Shown: positions 17,262 to 26,612, numbered from the stretch's first letter. The stretch is 64,000 nt of DNA from JB111 sp049856295 (GCF_049856295.1 NZ_JBNDMZ010000011.1:122005-186004); one strand, 5' to 3'. Made by a program: numbers and translations. Notes: generated from the letters alone by a model not told the origin.

Positions 17262-18776
17262 TCAGCCCCGTGCGCCGGCCAGCGCCCCGAGGTGCTCGGC
17301 GAGCTCCCCGTAGGCGCGCAGGAGGTCGAGGGTGCGGCCGCGCATGTCGGCGTAGGTCGCGACGTCCTCGGCGGGGACCTCGACCGGCGCGTCCACCCCG
17401 CCCGGGGGCGCGACCTGGGCGAGGGCGCCGGCGAGGTCGTCCGCGCGGCCGGTGGCCAGGACCGCGAGGGCCACGGACCCGAGGGCGGAGCCCTCGGCGT
17501 CGTCGGTGGGGACGAGCGGCCGCCCGAGCGCGCCCGCCATGCTCGTGCGCCACAGCTCGGAGCGGAAGACCCCGCCGGTGCAGCGGACCTCCGTGACCGG
17601 TGTGACGCCGTCGAGCACGTCGACGAGGTCGGCCATCTGGAGGCACACTCCCTCGACCGCGGCACGGAGGAAGTGCTGGCGGCCGTGCCCGTGCCGCACT
17701 CCGAGGAAGGCGCCCGTGAGGTCGGGGTCCCACAGGGGGGCGCGCTCGCCGAGGAGGTAGGGCAGCATGACGAGGCCGTCGCTGCCGGGCGGGGCGGTGG
17801 CCGCCAGGGCGAGGGCCTCGGCATCCCGCGCCGTGCCGTCGGCCTGCGGGAGGAAGCTCTCCGCCGCCCACCGCGCGACCACGCCGCCGTTGCTGATGGC
17901 GCCGCCGACCACCCAGGCGTCGTCGGTCAGGGCGTAGCAGAACAGGCGCCCGCGCTCGTCGGTGCGCGGCTCGGGCACGACGGTCCGCACGGCGCCGCTC
18001 GTGCCGATGGACATGCCGGCGACGCCGGGCTGGATCGCTCCGGTGCCGAGGTTGCCGAGGGGCCCGTCCGTGGCGCCGACGTTGACGGGCGTGCCGGCCG
18101 GGACGCCGGTGGTCCGCGCGGCGTCGGGCGAGACCTCGAGCAGCGCGGTCGTCGAGAGGATGTCGGGGAGCTGCTCACGCTCCACGCCGGCGAGCTCGAG
18201 GGAGGCCGGCGACCAGTCGCGCGTGGTGAGGTCGAGCAGGCCTGTGGCGGACGCGGTGGAGAGCTCGGTGACGACCCAGCCCGTGAGGTGGAGCAGGACG
18301 AGGTCCTTGAGGCCGACCCAGCGGTAGGCGCCGTGCAGCGTGGCGGCGTCGTTGCGGCCGAACCACATGAGCTTGGTCAGCGGGCTCATCGGGTGCACGG
18401 GAGTGCCGGAGCGGGCGAGCAGCCCCGCCGCCCGGCCCTCGCGGCGCAGCTCGGCCGCCTCCGCGTGGGAGCGCGTGTCCGCCCAGGTGATGAGGTCGGT
18501 GACGGGGCGCAGTCCGTCGTCGAGCCCGATGAGCCCGTGCATGGCCGTGCCCACGCCGAGGACGTCGACCGTCCGGTCACCGGCCGCGGCGACCACCCGG
18601 GCGAGGACCGAGTCGACGGCGCCGAGCAGCTCGCCGGGGTCCTGTACCTGCCACCGTGGGTGCGGGGAGGCGAGGTGGTACTCGGCGGTCGCGGCCGTGC
18701 GCCAGCCGGTGGCCGGGTCGACCGCGACGGCCTTGGCCGCGGTCGTGCCGACGTCGAGGCCGACGATCACTCCCAC
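17262..18776 (-). CDS. gntK: FGGY-family sugar kinase, gluconokinase-like
   Basis: 504-residue carbohydrate kinase of the FGGY family. N-terminal phosphate motif GLDVGTTAAKAVAVD, substrate loop GTAMHGLIGLDD and ITWADTRS, second phosphate loop MSIGTSGAVR, and adenosine region CTGGVFRSELWRTSMAGALG. The MHGL/ITWADTRS loops resemble gluconokinases more than xylulokinases, in which the equivalents are usually MHG and WNDQR (judged by eye). Last gene of the uxaC-uxuB-kinase operon, overlapping its upstream neighbour by 10 bp. With 6-phosphogluconate dehydrogenase nearby, D-gluconate is the favoured substrate. It ends 1 bp from the convergent permease gene. Confidence 0.82.
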   Translation of the reverse strand: MGVIVGLDVGTTAAKAVAVDPATGWRTAATAEYHLASPHPRWQVQDPGELLGAVDSVLARVVAAAGDRTVDVLGVGTAMHGLIGLDDGLRPVTDLITWADTRSHAEAAELRREGRAAGLLARSGTPVHPMSPLTKLMWFGRNDAATLHGAYRWVGLKDLVLLHLTGWVVTELSTASATGLLDLTTRDWSPASLELAGVEREQLPDILSTTALLEVSPDAARTTGVPAGTPVNVGATDGPLGNLGTGAIQPGVAGMSIGTSGAVRTVVPEPRTDERGRLFCYALTDDAWVVGGAISNGGVVARWAAESFLPQADGTARDAEALALAATAPPGSDGLVMLPYLLGERAPLWDPDLTGAFLGVRHGHGRQHFLRAAVEGVCLQMADLVDVLDGVTPVTEVRCTGGVFRSELWRTSMAGALGRPLVPTDDAEGSALGSVALAVLATGRADDLAGALAQVAPPGGVDAPVEVPAEDVATYADMRGRTLDLLRAYGELAEHLGALAGARG

Positions 18777-20179
18777 GGCGTCGTCCCCCTCCCCGCCGAG
18801 GTGTCGCCCGGACCGCCGGGCGCCTCGAGCGCCTCGAGCTCGCGGGCGACTGCGGCCTGCAGCTCGTCGTCACCGGCGAGGTCGGGGACGAGCTCGCCGA
18901 GGACGTGGGCGACCGCCTCGCCGGCCGGTCCCGCGGCGAGCTCGCGCCAGCGGTCGCCGTGGACGTCGTTGACGGGGACCCCGCAGCCGCGCAGGTGGGT
19001 GATCCAGGCGGCGACGGCCAGGACGGCACCACCGGGCAGGCGGCCGACCTCGCGCGCGGAGCGCAGCACGGGGACGTGACGGACCGGCAGCTTCTGGGAG
19101 CCGTCCATCGCGATGCGGGCCAGGGAGTCGCGCATCCGCGGGTTGGCGAAGCGATCGCGCAGGGCGGCCCGGTAGGCGTCCAGCTCGTCGGACGGCAGGT
19201 CGAGCGTCTCGGACGCGTCGTCCCACAGCTCCTCGACCCACGCGCGCACCTGCGGGTCGCCGAACGCCTGGTCCACGGTCTCGTGGCCGAGCACCGGGCC
19301 CGCGTAGGCCATGAGCGAGTGCGCGCCGTTGAGGAGAAGGAGCTTGCGCCGCTCGTACGGCTCGACGTCGTCGACGATCGTTGCCCCGGCGTCCTCCCAG
19401 CGCGGGCGTCCGGCGGGGAACGTCCCGGCCACGACCCACTCGCTGAACGGCTCGGTGGTCACGGGCGACGCGTCGACGACGCCGAGCTCGCGCTCGACCA
19501 GGGCCGCGTCGTCGTCGGTGGCGGCGGGGGTGATGCGGTCGACCATCGAGGCCGCGAAGTCGACCCCCTCGGCGACCGACGGGTCCGCGCCGAGAGCCGC
19601 GAGCAGGTCGGTGACGACCCGGCGCAGGACCTCGCCGTTGCCCGGCAGGTTGTCGCAGGACAGCAGGGTGATCGGACCGGCGCCGGCGGCGCGCCGGGCG
19701 ATGAGGCCCGCGGCGAGGCGGCCGGGTGCGGTGCCGACGGATGCGGTCGGGTCGGCGCGCAGGGCCTCGACGTCGGCGGCCACGCCCTCGTGCGCGAGGT
19801 CGAGCCCGCCGTCGGGGCCGCGCAGGTAGCCGGCCTCGGTGACGGTGAGGGTGACGACGGCGACGTCGGGGTCGCGCAGGTAGCCGAGCCACGCGTCGTG
19901 GTCGTCGGCGGCGTGGACGGCGACGACGGAATCGATCACCTCGAGCTCGTCGCCGTCGGGCCCCCGGGTGACGAGTGTGTAGCGGCCGCCCTGCGGGGCG
20001 AGCGCCTCGGCCGCGGCGGGGCTCCGGCCGGTGAAGGCGGCGTAGCCCCAGTCGGCGGAGTCGGGGCTGTGGTGGGTGTACCAGGCCTGGTGGGCGCGGA
20101 AGAAGTTGCCGAGCCCCACGTGGACGAGGCGGACCGGGGCGGCCGGGTGCTCCGGGCCGCGGGAGAGCCGAGCGCTCAC
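18767..20179 (-). CDS. uxuB: Fructuronate reductase / mannonate oxidoreductase family
   Basis: Polyol-type long-chain dehydrogenase, 470 residues, expected to reduce D-fructuronate to D-mannonate with NADH. The NAD-binding start LVHVGLGNFFRAHQAWYTH and the catalytic block YERRKLLLLNGAHSLMAY (Lys, Asn and His of the family's K-x4-N-x2-H) are both clear. Mannitol 2-dehydrogenase and tagaturonate reductase belong to the same family, but the position right behind uxaC favours UxuB. GTG at 20179 overlaps the uxaC stop by 4 bp (GTGA). Confidence 0.85.
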   Translation of the reverse strand: MSARLSRGPEHPAAPVRLVHVGLGNFFRAHQAWYTHHSPDSADWGYAAFTGRSPAAAEALAPQGGRYTLVTRGPDGDELEVIDSVVAVHAADDHDAWLGYLRDPDVAVVTLTVTEAGYLRGPDGGLDLAHEGVAADVEALRADPTASVGTAPGRLAAGLIARRAAGAGPITLLSCDNLPGNGEVLRRVVTDLLAALGADPSVAEGVDFAASMVDRITPAATDDDAALVERELGVVDASPVTTEPFSEWVVAGTFPAGRPRWEDAGATIVDDVEPYERRKLLLLNGAHSLMAYAGPVLGHETVDQAFGDPQVRAWVEELWDDASETLDLPSDELDAYRAALRDRFANPRMRDSLARIAMDGSQKLPVRHVPVLRSAREVGRLPGGAVLAVAAWITHLRGCGVPVNDVHGDRWRELAAGPAGEAVAHVLGELVPDLAGDDELQAAVARELEALEAPGGPGDTSAGRGTTPWE

Positions 20180-21609
20180 AGCTTGAACACCTTTTTCGGG
20201 ATCGTGGTGACGAGATCGAGGGCGGTCGCTGCCGCCTCCTCCTCGGTGAGGCGGTGGGTGGACACGAGCTCGGCGAGGTAGGCGGCGTCGAGCCGGCGGG
20301 ACATGTCGTGGCGTGTGGGGATCGACAGGAAGGCCCGGGTGTCGTCGATGAAGCCGGACGTCCGGTAGAACCCGGCGGTCTCGGTGACCGCGCCGCGGAA
20401 GCGGCGGATGGCCTCCGGGGCGTCGATGAACCACCACGGGACGCCCGCGTAGAAGGACCGGTAGAAGCCGGCCAGCGGGGCGATCTCGCGGGAGAACACC
20501 GTCTCGTCGATGGTGAACAGGACGAGGTGGAGGTCCGGGTGGTTGCCGTAGCGCCCGAGCAGCGGGCGCAGCGAGTCGGTGACCTCGACTGAGACGGGGA
20601 TGTCGGAGCCGACGTCGTGCCCGTACCGGGCGAGGTTGTCGACGTCGTGGTCCCGGCGCACGCCCGGGTGGAGCGTCATCACCAGGCCGTCCTCGGTTGC
20701 CATGCGGGCGGTCTCGCTCATCATGTGGCGGCGGAACGCCGTCGCCTCGTCGGTCGTGGCCTCGCCGCGCAGCGCCGCGGCGTAGATCCGCTCGGCGTCG
20801 GGGGTCGCGAGCGGCTCCGTGCCGAGGTCGAGGTGCGAGTGGTCCGAAGAGACCGCCCCGTTGTCCCTGAAGTACCGGCGCCGGGCCTCGAGGGCGGCCA
20901 CGTACCCGGCGTACGTGCCGGTGTCGGTGTCCGCGGACTCCCCCAGGCGGCGGACGAGGTCCGGCCAGTCGCCCCGGGCGGGCTCGAGAAACCGGTCCGG
21001 TCGGAAGGTGGGGACGACCCGGCCGGTGAACGTCGGGTCGGCGGCGAGCGCGCGGTGGGCGGCGAGGTCGTCGAGCGGGTCGTCCGTGGTGGCGAGCACC
21101 TCGATCCCGAACCGCTCGAACAGCGCACGGGGGCGGAACTCGGGCGTGGTCAGGGCCTCGGCGACCTGGTCGTAGACCGCGTCGGCGTTGGCCGCGGACG
21201 GCGCCTCGGTGATCCCGAAGACGTCGGCGAACGTGGTGTCGAACCAGTACTTCACCGGCGTGCCGCGGAAGAGGTGGTAGTTCTCGAAGAGGATGCGCCA
21301 CGCCTTGCGCGCCGCCGCCTCGTCGAGCTCGAGCGGCCCGTTGGGCCCGCGGCCGAGGTCGCTGAGCTCCGCGCCGTTCGCGTGGAGGAGCCGCAGCACG
21401 TAGTGGTCGGGGACGAGGAGCAGCGACGCCGGGTCGGGGAACGGCTCGTCGTCGACCAGCCAGGCCGGCGGGACGTGGCTGTGCGGCGAGATGATCGGCA
21501 GGTCCTTGGTGCTCGCGTAGAGGCGTCGCGCCACGTCCCGCACGGCCGGATCGGCGGGGAGCAGGCGGTCGGGGTGCGCGAGCATGGAGTCGTGGGCGTC
21601 GTCGCTCAT
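20176..21609 (-). CDS. uxaC: Glucuronate isomerase
   Basis: Amidohydrolase-fold uronate isomerase, 477 residues, converting D-glucuronate to D-fructuronate (and galacturonate to tagaturonate). Family marks seen: IISPHSHVPPAWL near the N-terminus (metal His pair), FENYHLFRGTPVKYWFD, ATTDDPLDD, the HPGVRRDHD strand, and the C-terminal WWFIDAPEAIRRFR and GFIDDTRAFLSIPTRHD. The start at 21609 (MSDDAHDS) is preferred to an upstream GTG at 21666 because the latter would lie across the operator repeat. First gene of the operon, divergent from the LarA homologue. Confidence 0.92.
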   Translation of the reverse strand: MSDDAHDSMLAHPDRLLPADPAVRDVARRLYASTKDLPIISPHSHVPPAWLVDDEPFPDPASLLLVPDHYVLRLLHANGAELSDLGRGPNGPLELDEAAARKAWRILFENYHLFRGTPVKYWFDTTFADVFGITEAPSAANADAVYDQVAEALTTPEFRPRALFERFGIEVLATTDDPLDDLAAHRALAADPTFTGRVVPTFRPDRFLEPARGDWPDLVRRLGESADTDTGTYAGYVAALEARRRYFRDNGAVSSDHSHLDLGTEPLATPDAERIYAAALRGEATTDEATAFRRHMMSETARMATEDGLVMTLHPGVRRDHDVDNLARYGHDVGSDIPVSVEVTDSLRPLLGRYGNHPDLHLVLFTIDETVFSREIAPLAGFYRSFYAGVPWWFIDAPEAIRRFRGAVTETAGFYRTSGFIDDTRAFLSIPTRHDMSRRLDAAYLAELVSTHRLTEEEAAATALDLVTTIPKKVFKL

Positions 21610-21648
21610 GCCAGCATCGTCCCGAAGACCCACGGGGATGGCCACAAC

Positions 21649-21674
21649 GTTGCCAACCGTTGCCAACCGGTGGC
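21649..21674. promoter_or_regulatory. Predicted LacI-family operator, uxaC / LarA-homologue divergent promoter
   Basis: Two direct copies of GTTGCC spaced 4 nt (21649-21654 and 21659-21664), with a weaker third element GGTGGC at 21669. Read on the other strand this is GGCAAC-N4-GGCAAC, the arrangement also found upstream of the GH3 gene, gnd, lacI and dctP. It lies between the two divergent starts (21609 and 21708). Confidence 0.65.
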
Positions 21675-21707
21675 GCGACGGGCGCCGCTCGGGCCATGCT
21701 CTCCCGC

Positions 21708-23024
21708 ATGACGTGGTTCAAGGACGAAGCCCGGTTCCTCTCCCGCGAGCGCATCGAGGAGCTGTGCGACCGCATGATCGACGAGGCCGTCGACCGGCTC
21801 TCGATCGCCGAGCTGCGGCGCGTGCTGCTGCTGCCGCCGGACCTCACGCGCGCGCACTCCGGCACGGGGTGGATGACGGAGTACCTGTACAAGCGGCTCG
21901 ACGCCGCCGGCGCCGAGGTGCACGTCATCCCCACCCTCGGGCAGCACGTGCCGCACACGCGCGAGGACAACGAGTGGATGTTCGGCTCGATCCCCGAGGA
22001 GCGCATCCACGCGCACGACTGGAAGAACGGGGTCACCAATGTCGGCACCGTGCCGGCGGAGGTCGTGCGCGAGGCGACCGGCGGCGCCGTCGACTGGGAG
22101 ATGCCAGTCGATCTCAACACGATGCTCGTGACCGAGCAGTGGGACCTCGTGGTCAACGTCGGCCACGTGGTCCCCCACGAGGTCCTCGGGTTCGCCAACC
22201 ACAACAAGAACTACTTCATCGGGCTCGGCGGAAAGCGCCTGCTCGGCGCCTCGCACATGGCCTCGGCCGTGTACGGCATCGAGAACAACCTCGGGAACCT
22301 GCTCACCCCCGTGCGGCAGTGCTTCAACTACGCCGAGGACCACTTCCTCGCCGACCTGCCCGACGTCTACCTCCAGGTCGTCATGGACTACGACGACTCC
22401 GGCGCGCTGCGGCACACCGGCGTCTACGTCGGCGACGACCTCGAGACCTACCTCGAGGCCGCGCGTGCCTCGCAGGAGCAGAACATCACCCAGTTCGACG
22501 AGCCGGTCGACAAGATCGTCGCCGTCATGCAGGCCGACGAGTTCCGGGCCACGTGGGTGGCGAACAAGGCCGTCTACCGTACGCGCATGGCCATCGCCGA
22601 CGGCGGGGAGCTCCTCGTCATCGCCCCCGGCGTCGAGCGGTTCGGCGAGCAGCCCGAGGTCGACGCGCTCATCCGGAAGTACGGCTACATCTCGCAGTCC
22701 GAGGCGGTCGAGCTCTATCAGAGCCAGGCCGACATGCAGGACATCCCCCACGGGACCGCGCACCTCCCCCACGGCTCGTCCGAGGGCCGGTTCACCATCA
22801 CCTACGCGCCGGGCAAGCTCACGCGCGAGGACATCGAGGGGGTCGGGTACCGATACATGGACGTCGACGAGGCACTGACCCGGTACGACCCGGAGGTCAT
22901 GGTCGACGGGTGGAACACCATGCCCGACGGCGAGCGCGTCTTCTACATCTCGACCCCGTCCGCCGGCCTGTGGTCGACGCGCGCCAAGCTCGACCAGCGC
23001 GCCACCCACGAACGCCACGAGTGA
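21708..23024 (+). CDS. LarA-superfamily nickel-pincer 2-hydroxyacid racemase/epimerase
   Basis: 438-residue homologue of nickel-dependent lactate racemase (DUF2088 superfamily). Motifs correspond to the cofactor and substrate sites: PPDLTR (43-48), LGQHVPHT (78-84), then VVPHEVLGF with H157, GLGGKR with K176 (the Lys expected to bind the pyridinium cofactor) and H183 (ASH). Overall similarity to true lactate racemase is low. Place between uxaC-uxuB-kinase and larE-larB suggests a sugar-acid C2 epimerase; D-gluconate 2-epimerases are known in this superfamily. ATG at 21696 is an alternative start. The activity is inferred, not shown. Confidence 0.8.
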   Translation: MTWFKDEARFLSRERIEELCDRMIDEAVDRLSIAELRRVLLLPPDLTRAHSGTGWMTEYLYKRLDAAGAEVHVIPTLGQHVPHTREDNEWMFGSIPEERIHAHDWKNGVTNVGTVPAEVVREATGGAVDWEMPVDLNTMLVTEQWDLVVNVGHVVPHEVLGFANHNKNYFIGLGGKRLLGASHMASAVYGIENNLGNLLTPVRQCFNYAEDHFLADLPDVYLQVVMDYDDSGALRHTGVYVGDDLETYLEAARASQEQNITQFDEPVDKIVAVMQADEFRATWVANKAVYRTRMAIADGGELLVIAPGVERFGEQPEVDALIRKYGYISQSEAVELYQSQADMQDIPHGTAHLPHGSSEGRFTITYAPGKLTREDIEGVGYRYMDVDEALTRYDPEVMVDGWNTMPDGERVFYISTPSAGLWSTRAKLDQRATHERHE

Positions 23025-23087
23025 GCGGCTTTCGGCCTGGCGAGTGAGCAGACCTCCCCTCACCACCACCCCCTCCGACGACGACGA

Positions 23088-23123
23088 AGCGGGCCCCGCA
23101 CCCTGATGGGTGCAGGGCCCGCT
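23088..23123. terminator. Bidirectional hairpin between LarA homologue and GH3 gene
   Basis: Near-perfect inverted repeat: arms AGCGGGCCCCGCACCC and GGGTGCAGGGCCCGCT around the loop TGAT, between two convergent genes (stops at 23024 and 23146). It probably ends transcription from both sides. Confidence 0.85.
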
Positions 23124-23145
23124 CACGCGTGACCGTCAGGTCGGA

Positions 23146-26100
23146 TCAGCGCCGGACCCCGAGGGTGTCGCTGCCGTCGGCGTTCCAGTCGCCGACGAAG
23201 ACCTCGTCGCCCGAGCGGCCGTAGCGGACCTCGCGGTCGGCCCAGCCACCGTCGAAGGTGTTGGAGACCAGGTAGAGGTTCCCGCGACGTGAGGCGAACG
23301 TGTCGCTCCCGTTGCCGTCCCAGTCACCGACCAGGACCTCGTCGTTGGCGCGGCCGTAGTCGAACTCCTCGTCCGCCCAGCCCGAGCTCAGCGAGTTGGA
23401 CACGTAATAGGTGTTCCCGCGTCGCACGGCGAAGGTGTCGATGCCGTCGGCGTCGTAGTCACCCACGAGGACGGCGTCGTCGGCGCGGCCGTAATCCAGC
23501 TCGGTCTCCGCATCCCCACCCGCAAGCGAGTTGGTCAGGAAGTACGAGTTGCCCCGCCGCACGGCGAAGGAGTCCACGCCGTCGCCGTCCCAGTCACCGA
23601 CCAGGACGGTGTCGCCGTCGCGGCCGAACGTCAGCTCCACGTCCGCGTTCCCGCCGTACAGCGAGTTGGACAGGAAATACGCGTTCCCGCGACGCACCGC
23701 GAGCGTGTCGGACCCGTTGCCGTCCCAGTCACCCACGAGCACCTGGTCGCCGGGGCGACCGAAGGAGAACTCGTGGTCCGCCCAGATGTCCCAGCCGTCG
23801 TTGAGGTAGAACCCACGACCCGGCGACGGCGGAACCGGCTCACCCGGCTCCTCGTCGTCGTCCTCGTAGGTCAGGCCGTACCCGAACGGGTAGAGGGCGC
23901 CGTCTGTGGTCTCCTCGTACCCGGGCGCGTCGGTGTCCTGCTCGAGGATCGCCTCGGGCGTCCCGGCGAGGGCGAACGGCATCCGCCCCTGGGGCGCGTG
24001 CTCGCCCGTGAGGACGTCCATCAGCGCGGTGTCGCTGACGCCGAAGCCGGCGAGGATCGCACCGGCGTCGCGCAGGCCGCTCTCCTCGTCGAGGACGTAG
24101 GGCTGGCGGAAGTAGACCTGAAGGATGACCTGGCTCGGGTCGTCGACCTCGGCCATGACCTCCTGGATGGTCTCGAGCGAGGGCGTGACCTCCCAGGACT
24201 CCGCGGCCTCCATGCCGGTGAAGTCGAGGATGATCGACTCCCAGGGGTAGGAGCCGCCGAAGCGCAGCCCGTCGTCGGTGCAGGACTCCGCGCCGTGCGT
24301 GACGCAGGCGTCGGAGGCGCCCCAGAGGCTCTCGCCGTCGAGCCCGCGGATGCCGTCGATGACGCTCGGGTTGACGCCGAACTCGGGGTTGAGACCGAAC
24401 TCCTCGCTGTTGCTGACGTAGTCCGAGCCGTCGGCGCTGGCCGTCATCGAGATGAGGACGTAGTCGCTGTCCGCGGCGCTGGGCCGCTCCTCGCCCTCCT
24501 CGACGTTGCCGTCGGTCACGTCGAAGCCGTAGCTCTCGACGGTCTCCTCGGTGAAGTCACCGAGGATGTAGACGTCGGAGTCCGCCTGCAGCGGCAGCAC
24601 GGGACCGTCCTCGGTCTCCTGGTTCTCCAGGAGCACGAGCGAGTCGCGCTGCGTCTCGAGGCCGACCTTGCGGTTCTCCTCGTTGCCGATCGTGGCGGTC
24701 GCGACGTCCGGGTCCACGTAGGGGTCCTCGAACAGGCCGAGCCGGAACAGCGGCTCGAGCAGCCGGACGGCCGCCTCATCCACGCGCTCCTCGGTGACGA
24801 GGCCGTCCTCGACGAGGTCGATGATGACCTGGACGTCGTTGAAGCCGGAGAGCGTGTCGGTGCCGCCGTTGATGGCCGCCGCCACGCGCTCGGGGACGGT
24901 GGCATCCTCGAGGCCCCAGGCCCGGTCGTTGATGATCCCGGTGTCGGAGTTGACGTAGCCGCCGAAGCCGAGCTGGTCACGGAGCAGCCCGTTGACGATC
25001 GAGTCGGAGAACGCGAAGCCCGTGAGCGGGTAGTCCTCGTCCTCGTTGCCGATCTCGGGCACGTCCACCGGCACGCCGTAGTACGGCATGATCGACGAGA
25101 CGCTGGCGTCGATGGCCGCCTCGAACGGCAGCATGTGCGCCGCGAAGAGGCCCTGCGGGTAGACCTGCGCACGGCCGAACGCATAGTGCGGGTCGAGCCC
25201 GAGCTCCTGCGGGCCGCCGCCCGGGAAGTGCTTGAGCGTGAGGGCCACGCGGGTGTCGGGGCTCAGCGCCAGTCCGTTCTCGCTGTCGGCCGGGATCTCG
25301 CCCTGCAGCGTGCCGACGAGGGTCGACATGATCGCCGCCGCGTGCTCGGCGTCCTCGGTGAACGTCTCGTGGGTGCGGTACCAGCGGGGCTCGGTGGACA
25401 GGTCGGCCATGTAGCCGTACATGCCGCGCAGCCCGATCGACGCCCACTCGTCGCCCATGACGTCGGCGAAGTCCTCGACCACGGACATGTCGCCCGTCCT
25501 CGGGTCCTCACCGGTGGCCGCGGCCTCGGCACCGAGAGCCGCCGCCGCGATGCCGGCCTCCTTGGGGAAGGAGGTGAACGCGCCTGCCGACTCGTTGATG
25601 CCCGCGCGGGCGTCGGGGTCGATGTGGTTGCGGGCGTTGGACTTGAACAGCACCGGGATGCCGAGGCGGGTGGACTCGGACATCTCCTGGACCGCGTTGG
25701 TGAAGCCGGCGGCCTCGGCCGGCGTGACGGAGGTGGAGGCGCTGAAGCCGCCGCCCGCCTCGCCGCACTCGGCGTCGTCCGGGCTGGTCACCGTGTTGCG
25801 GAAGATGAACCGGTGCATGTGCTGGTTCTCGATGAAGTCGGTGCCGCTCTCCGGCACCACACCGCGCACGCCGTCGACGCACGCCGCGTTGAGCGTGTCG
25901 ATGAGCATGAGCCCGGCGCGCTCCTCGAGCGTCATCTGCCCGACGAGGTCCTCGGTCCGCTCGGCGACGCTGAGCCGCCAGTCCTCGTAGGGGTCGAGCT
26001 CACCGTTGTCGTTGAGGTCGCGGAACTCGTACCCGTCGACCTCGATGATCTCGGTGGTCCGGCTCTCGAGCACGGGCTGCTCGAGCTCCTGCGCCGGCTC

Positions 26101-26250
26101 GGCGGCGGGTGCCTGGTCGCCCGCCGCGTCGTCGGTCGGCTCGGGTGTCGCGGCGGCTCCTCCGGCCAGCGCGACGGTCAGCGTGAGCGGGACGGCGAGC
26201 GCCGCTCCGATCGCCGCTCGTCTCCGCCCCATCCTCGGGGTTGTGGACAT
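23146..26250 (-). CDS. Secreted GH3 glycoside hydrolase with C-terminal repeat domain
   Basis: 1034 residues. Signal peptide about 1-35 (two Arg clusters, then a hydrophobic stretch, AAATP). The GH3 catalytic part has KHFPGGGPQ at 340-348 and the nucleophile D436 in YVNSDTGII; the second GH3 domain ends in PFGYGLTYEDD. After a Pro linker come five repeats of about 45 residues (about 815-1034) built on VLVGDWDGNGSDT, AVRRGN and YFLSNS, an FG-GAP/VCBS-like calcium-binding propeller fold by appearance. ATG at 26250 has AGGAGG 6 nt upstream. Substrate unknown; the shared operator suggests it feeds sugars or uronates to the neighbouring pathway. Confidence 0.88.
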   Translation of the reverse strand: MSTTPRMGRRRAAIGAALAVPLTLTVALAGGAAATPEPTDDAAGDQAPAAEPAQELEQPVLESRTTEIIEVDGYEFRDLNDNGELDPYEDWRLSVAERTEDLVGQMTLEERAGLMLIDTLNAACVDGVRGVVPESGTDFIENQHMHRFIFRNTVTSPDDAECGEAGGGFSASTSVTPAEAAGFTNAVQEMSESTRLGIPVLFKSNARNHIDPDARAGINESAGAFTSFPKEAGIAAAALGAEAAATGEDPRTGDMSVVEDFADVMGDEWASIGLRGMYGYMADLSTEPRWYRTHETFTEDAEHAAAIMSTLVGTLQGEIPADSENGLALSPDTRVALTLKHFPGGGPQELGLDPHYAFGRAQVYPQGLFAAHMLPFEAAIDASVSSIMPYYGVPVDVPEIGNEDEDYPLTGFAFSDSIVNGLLRDQLGFGGYVNSDTGIINDRAWGLEDATVPERVAAAINGGTDTLSGFNDVQVIIDLVEDGLVTEERVDEAAVRLLEPLFRLGLFEDPYVDPDVATATIGNEENRKVGLETQRDSLVLLENQETEDGPVLPLQADSDVYILGDFTEETVESYGFDVTDGNVEEGEERPSAADSDYVLISMTASADGSDYVSNSEEFGLNPEFGVNPSVIDGIRGLDGESLWGASDACVTHGAESCTDDGLRFGGSYPWESIILDFTGMEAAESWEVTPSLETIQEVMAEVDDPSQVILQVYFRQPYVLDEESGLRDAGAILAGFGVSDTALMDVLTGEHAPQGRMPFALAGTPEAILEQDTDAPGYEETTDGALYPFGYGLTYEDDDEEPGEPVPPSPGRGFYLNDGWDIWADHEFSFGRPGDQVLVGDWDGNGSDTLAVRRGNAYFLSNSLYGGNADVELTFGRDGDTVLVGDWDGDGVDSFAVRRGNSYFLTNSLAGGDAETELDYGRADDAVLVGDYDADGIDTFAVRRGNTYYVSNSLSSGWADEEFDYGRANDEVLVGDWDGNGSDTFASRRGNLYLVSNTFDGGWADREVRYGRSGDEVFVGDWNADGSDTLGVRR

Positions 26251-26386
26251 CGTTTCCTCCTGCAGTCGTCGTCGACCTGCCTCGCCGCGGGGGTCACGGC
26301 AAGCACGATGAGGGGGATGCTCCGTCCTCGGTGCTGCCCCTCACCGACCTGTCGACGATCGCCCGGCTCGCGGCGGTGGTCACCCG

Positions 26387-26402
26387 CTTGCCGCCTGTTG
26401 CC
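26387..26402. promoter_or_regulatory. Predicted operator upstream of the GH3 gene
   Basis: CTTGCC-N4-GTTGCC, which on the coding strand of the GH3 gene reads GGCAAC-N4-GGCAAG; one mismatch to the repeat seen at the other promoters of the block. It lies 137 bp upstream of the GH3 start. The remainder of 26251-26549 shows nothing else I can name. Confidence 0.5.
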
Positions 26403-26549
26403 GACCAGTACGGGACGGCCGGCGTGGCGACCGTGGGACGGGCCGCACGATGCCCGTCCCTGGCCGGCACGGCCCCCGACGACGAACCCCTGCGCGAGGT
26501 GCGCGTCCCACCCGGGCGAGGAGCCGCCGTCGGACGCTCCCCGCGAACG

Positions 26550-26592
26550 ACCGAGCGCTCCCCCACCGTGGTCAGGTGGAGGAGCGCTCGGT
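26550..26592 (-). terminator. Strong hairpin downstream of gnd
   Basis: Perfectly paired 18-nt arms (ACCGAGCGCTCC... and its complement, with one mismatched or slipped C) around the loop GTGGTCA, about 180 bp beyond the gnd stop. The repeat array 26613-26767 lies between the gnd stop and this hairpin and would be part of the gnd 3' untranslated region. Confidence 0.8.
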
Positions 26593-26612
26593 GCGTGCCG
26601 GGCCTGAGCCCG

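Noticed and set aside
17262..18776. Xylulokinase
   Set aside because: The substrate loops look more gluconokinase-like and no xylose isomerase is nearby; still not excluded without an assay.
18767..20179. Mannitol 2-dehydrogenase
   Set aside because: Same family, but overlap with uxaC and the absence of any mannitol transporter or fructokinase favour fructuronate reductase.
21708..23024. Simple lactate racemase
   Set aside because: Motifs diverge from lactate racemase at substrate positions and the gene neighbours are all uronate or aldonate enzymes, not lactate genes.
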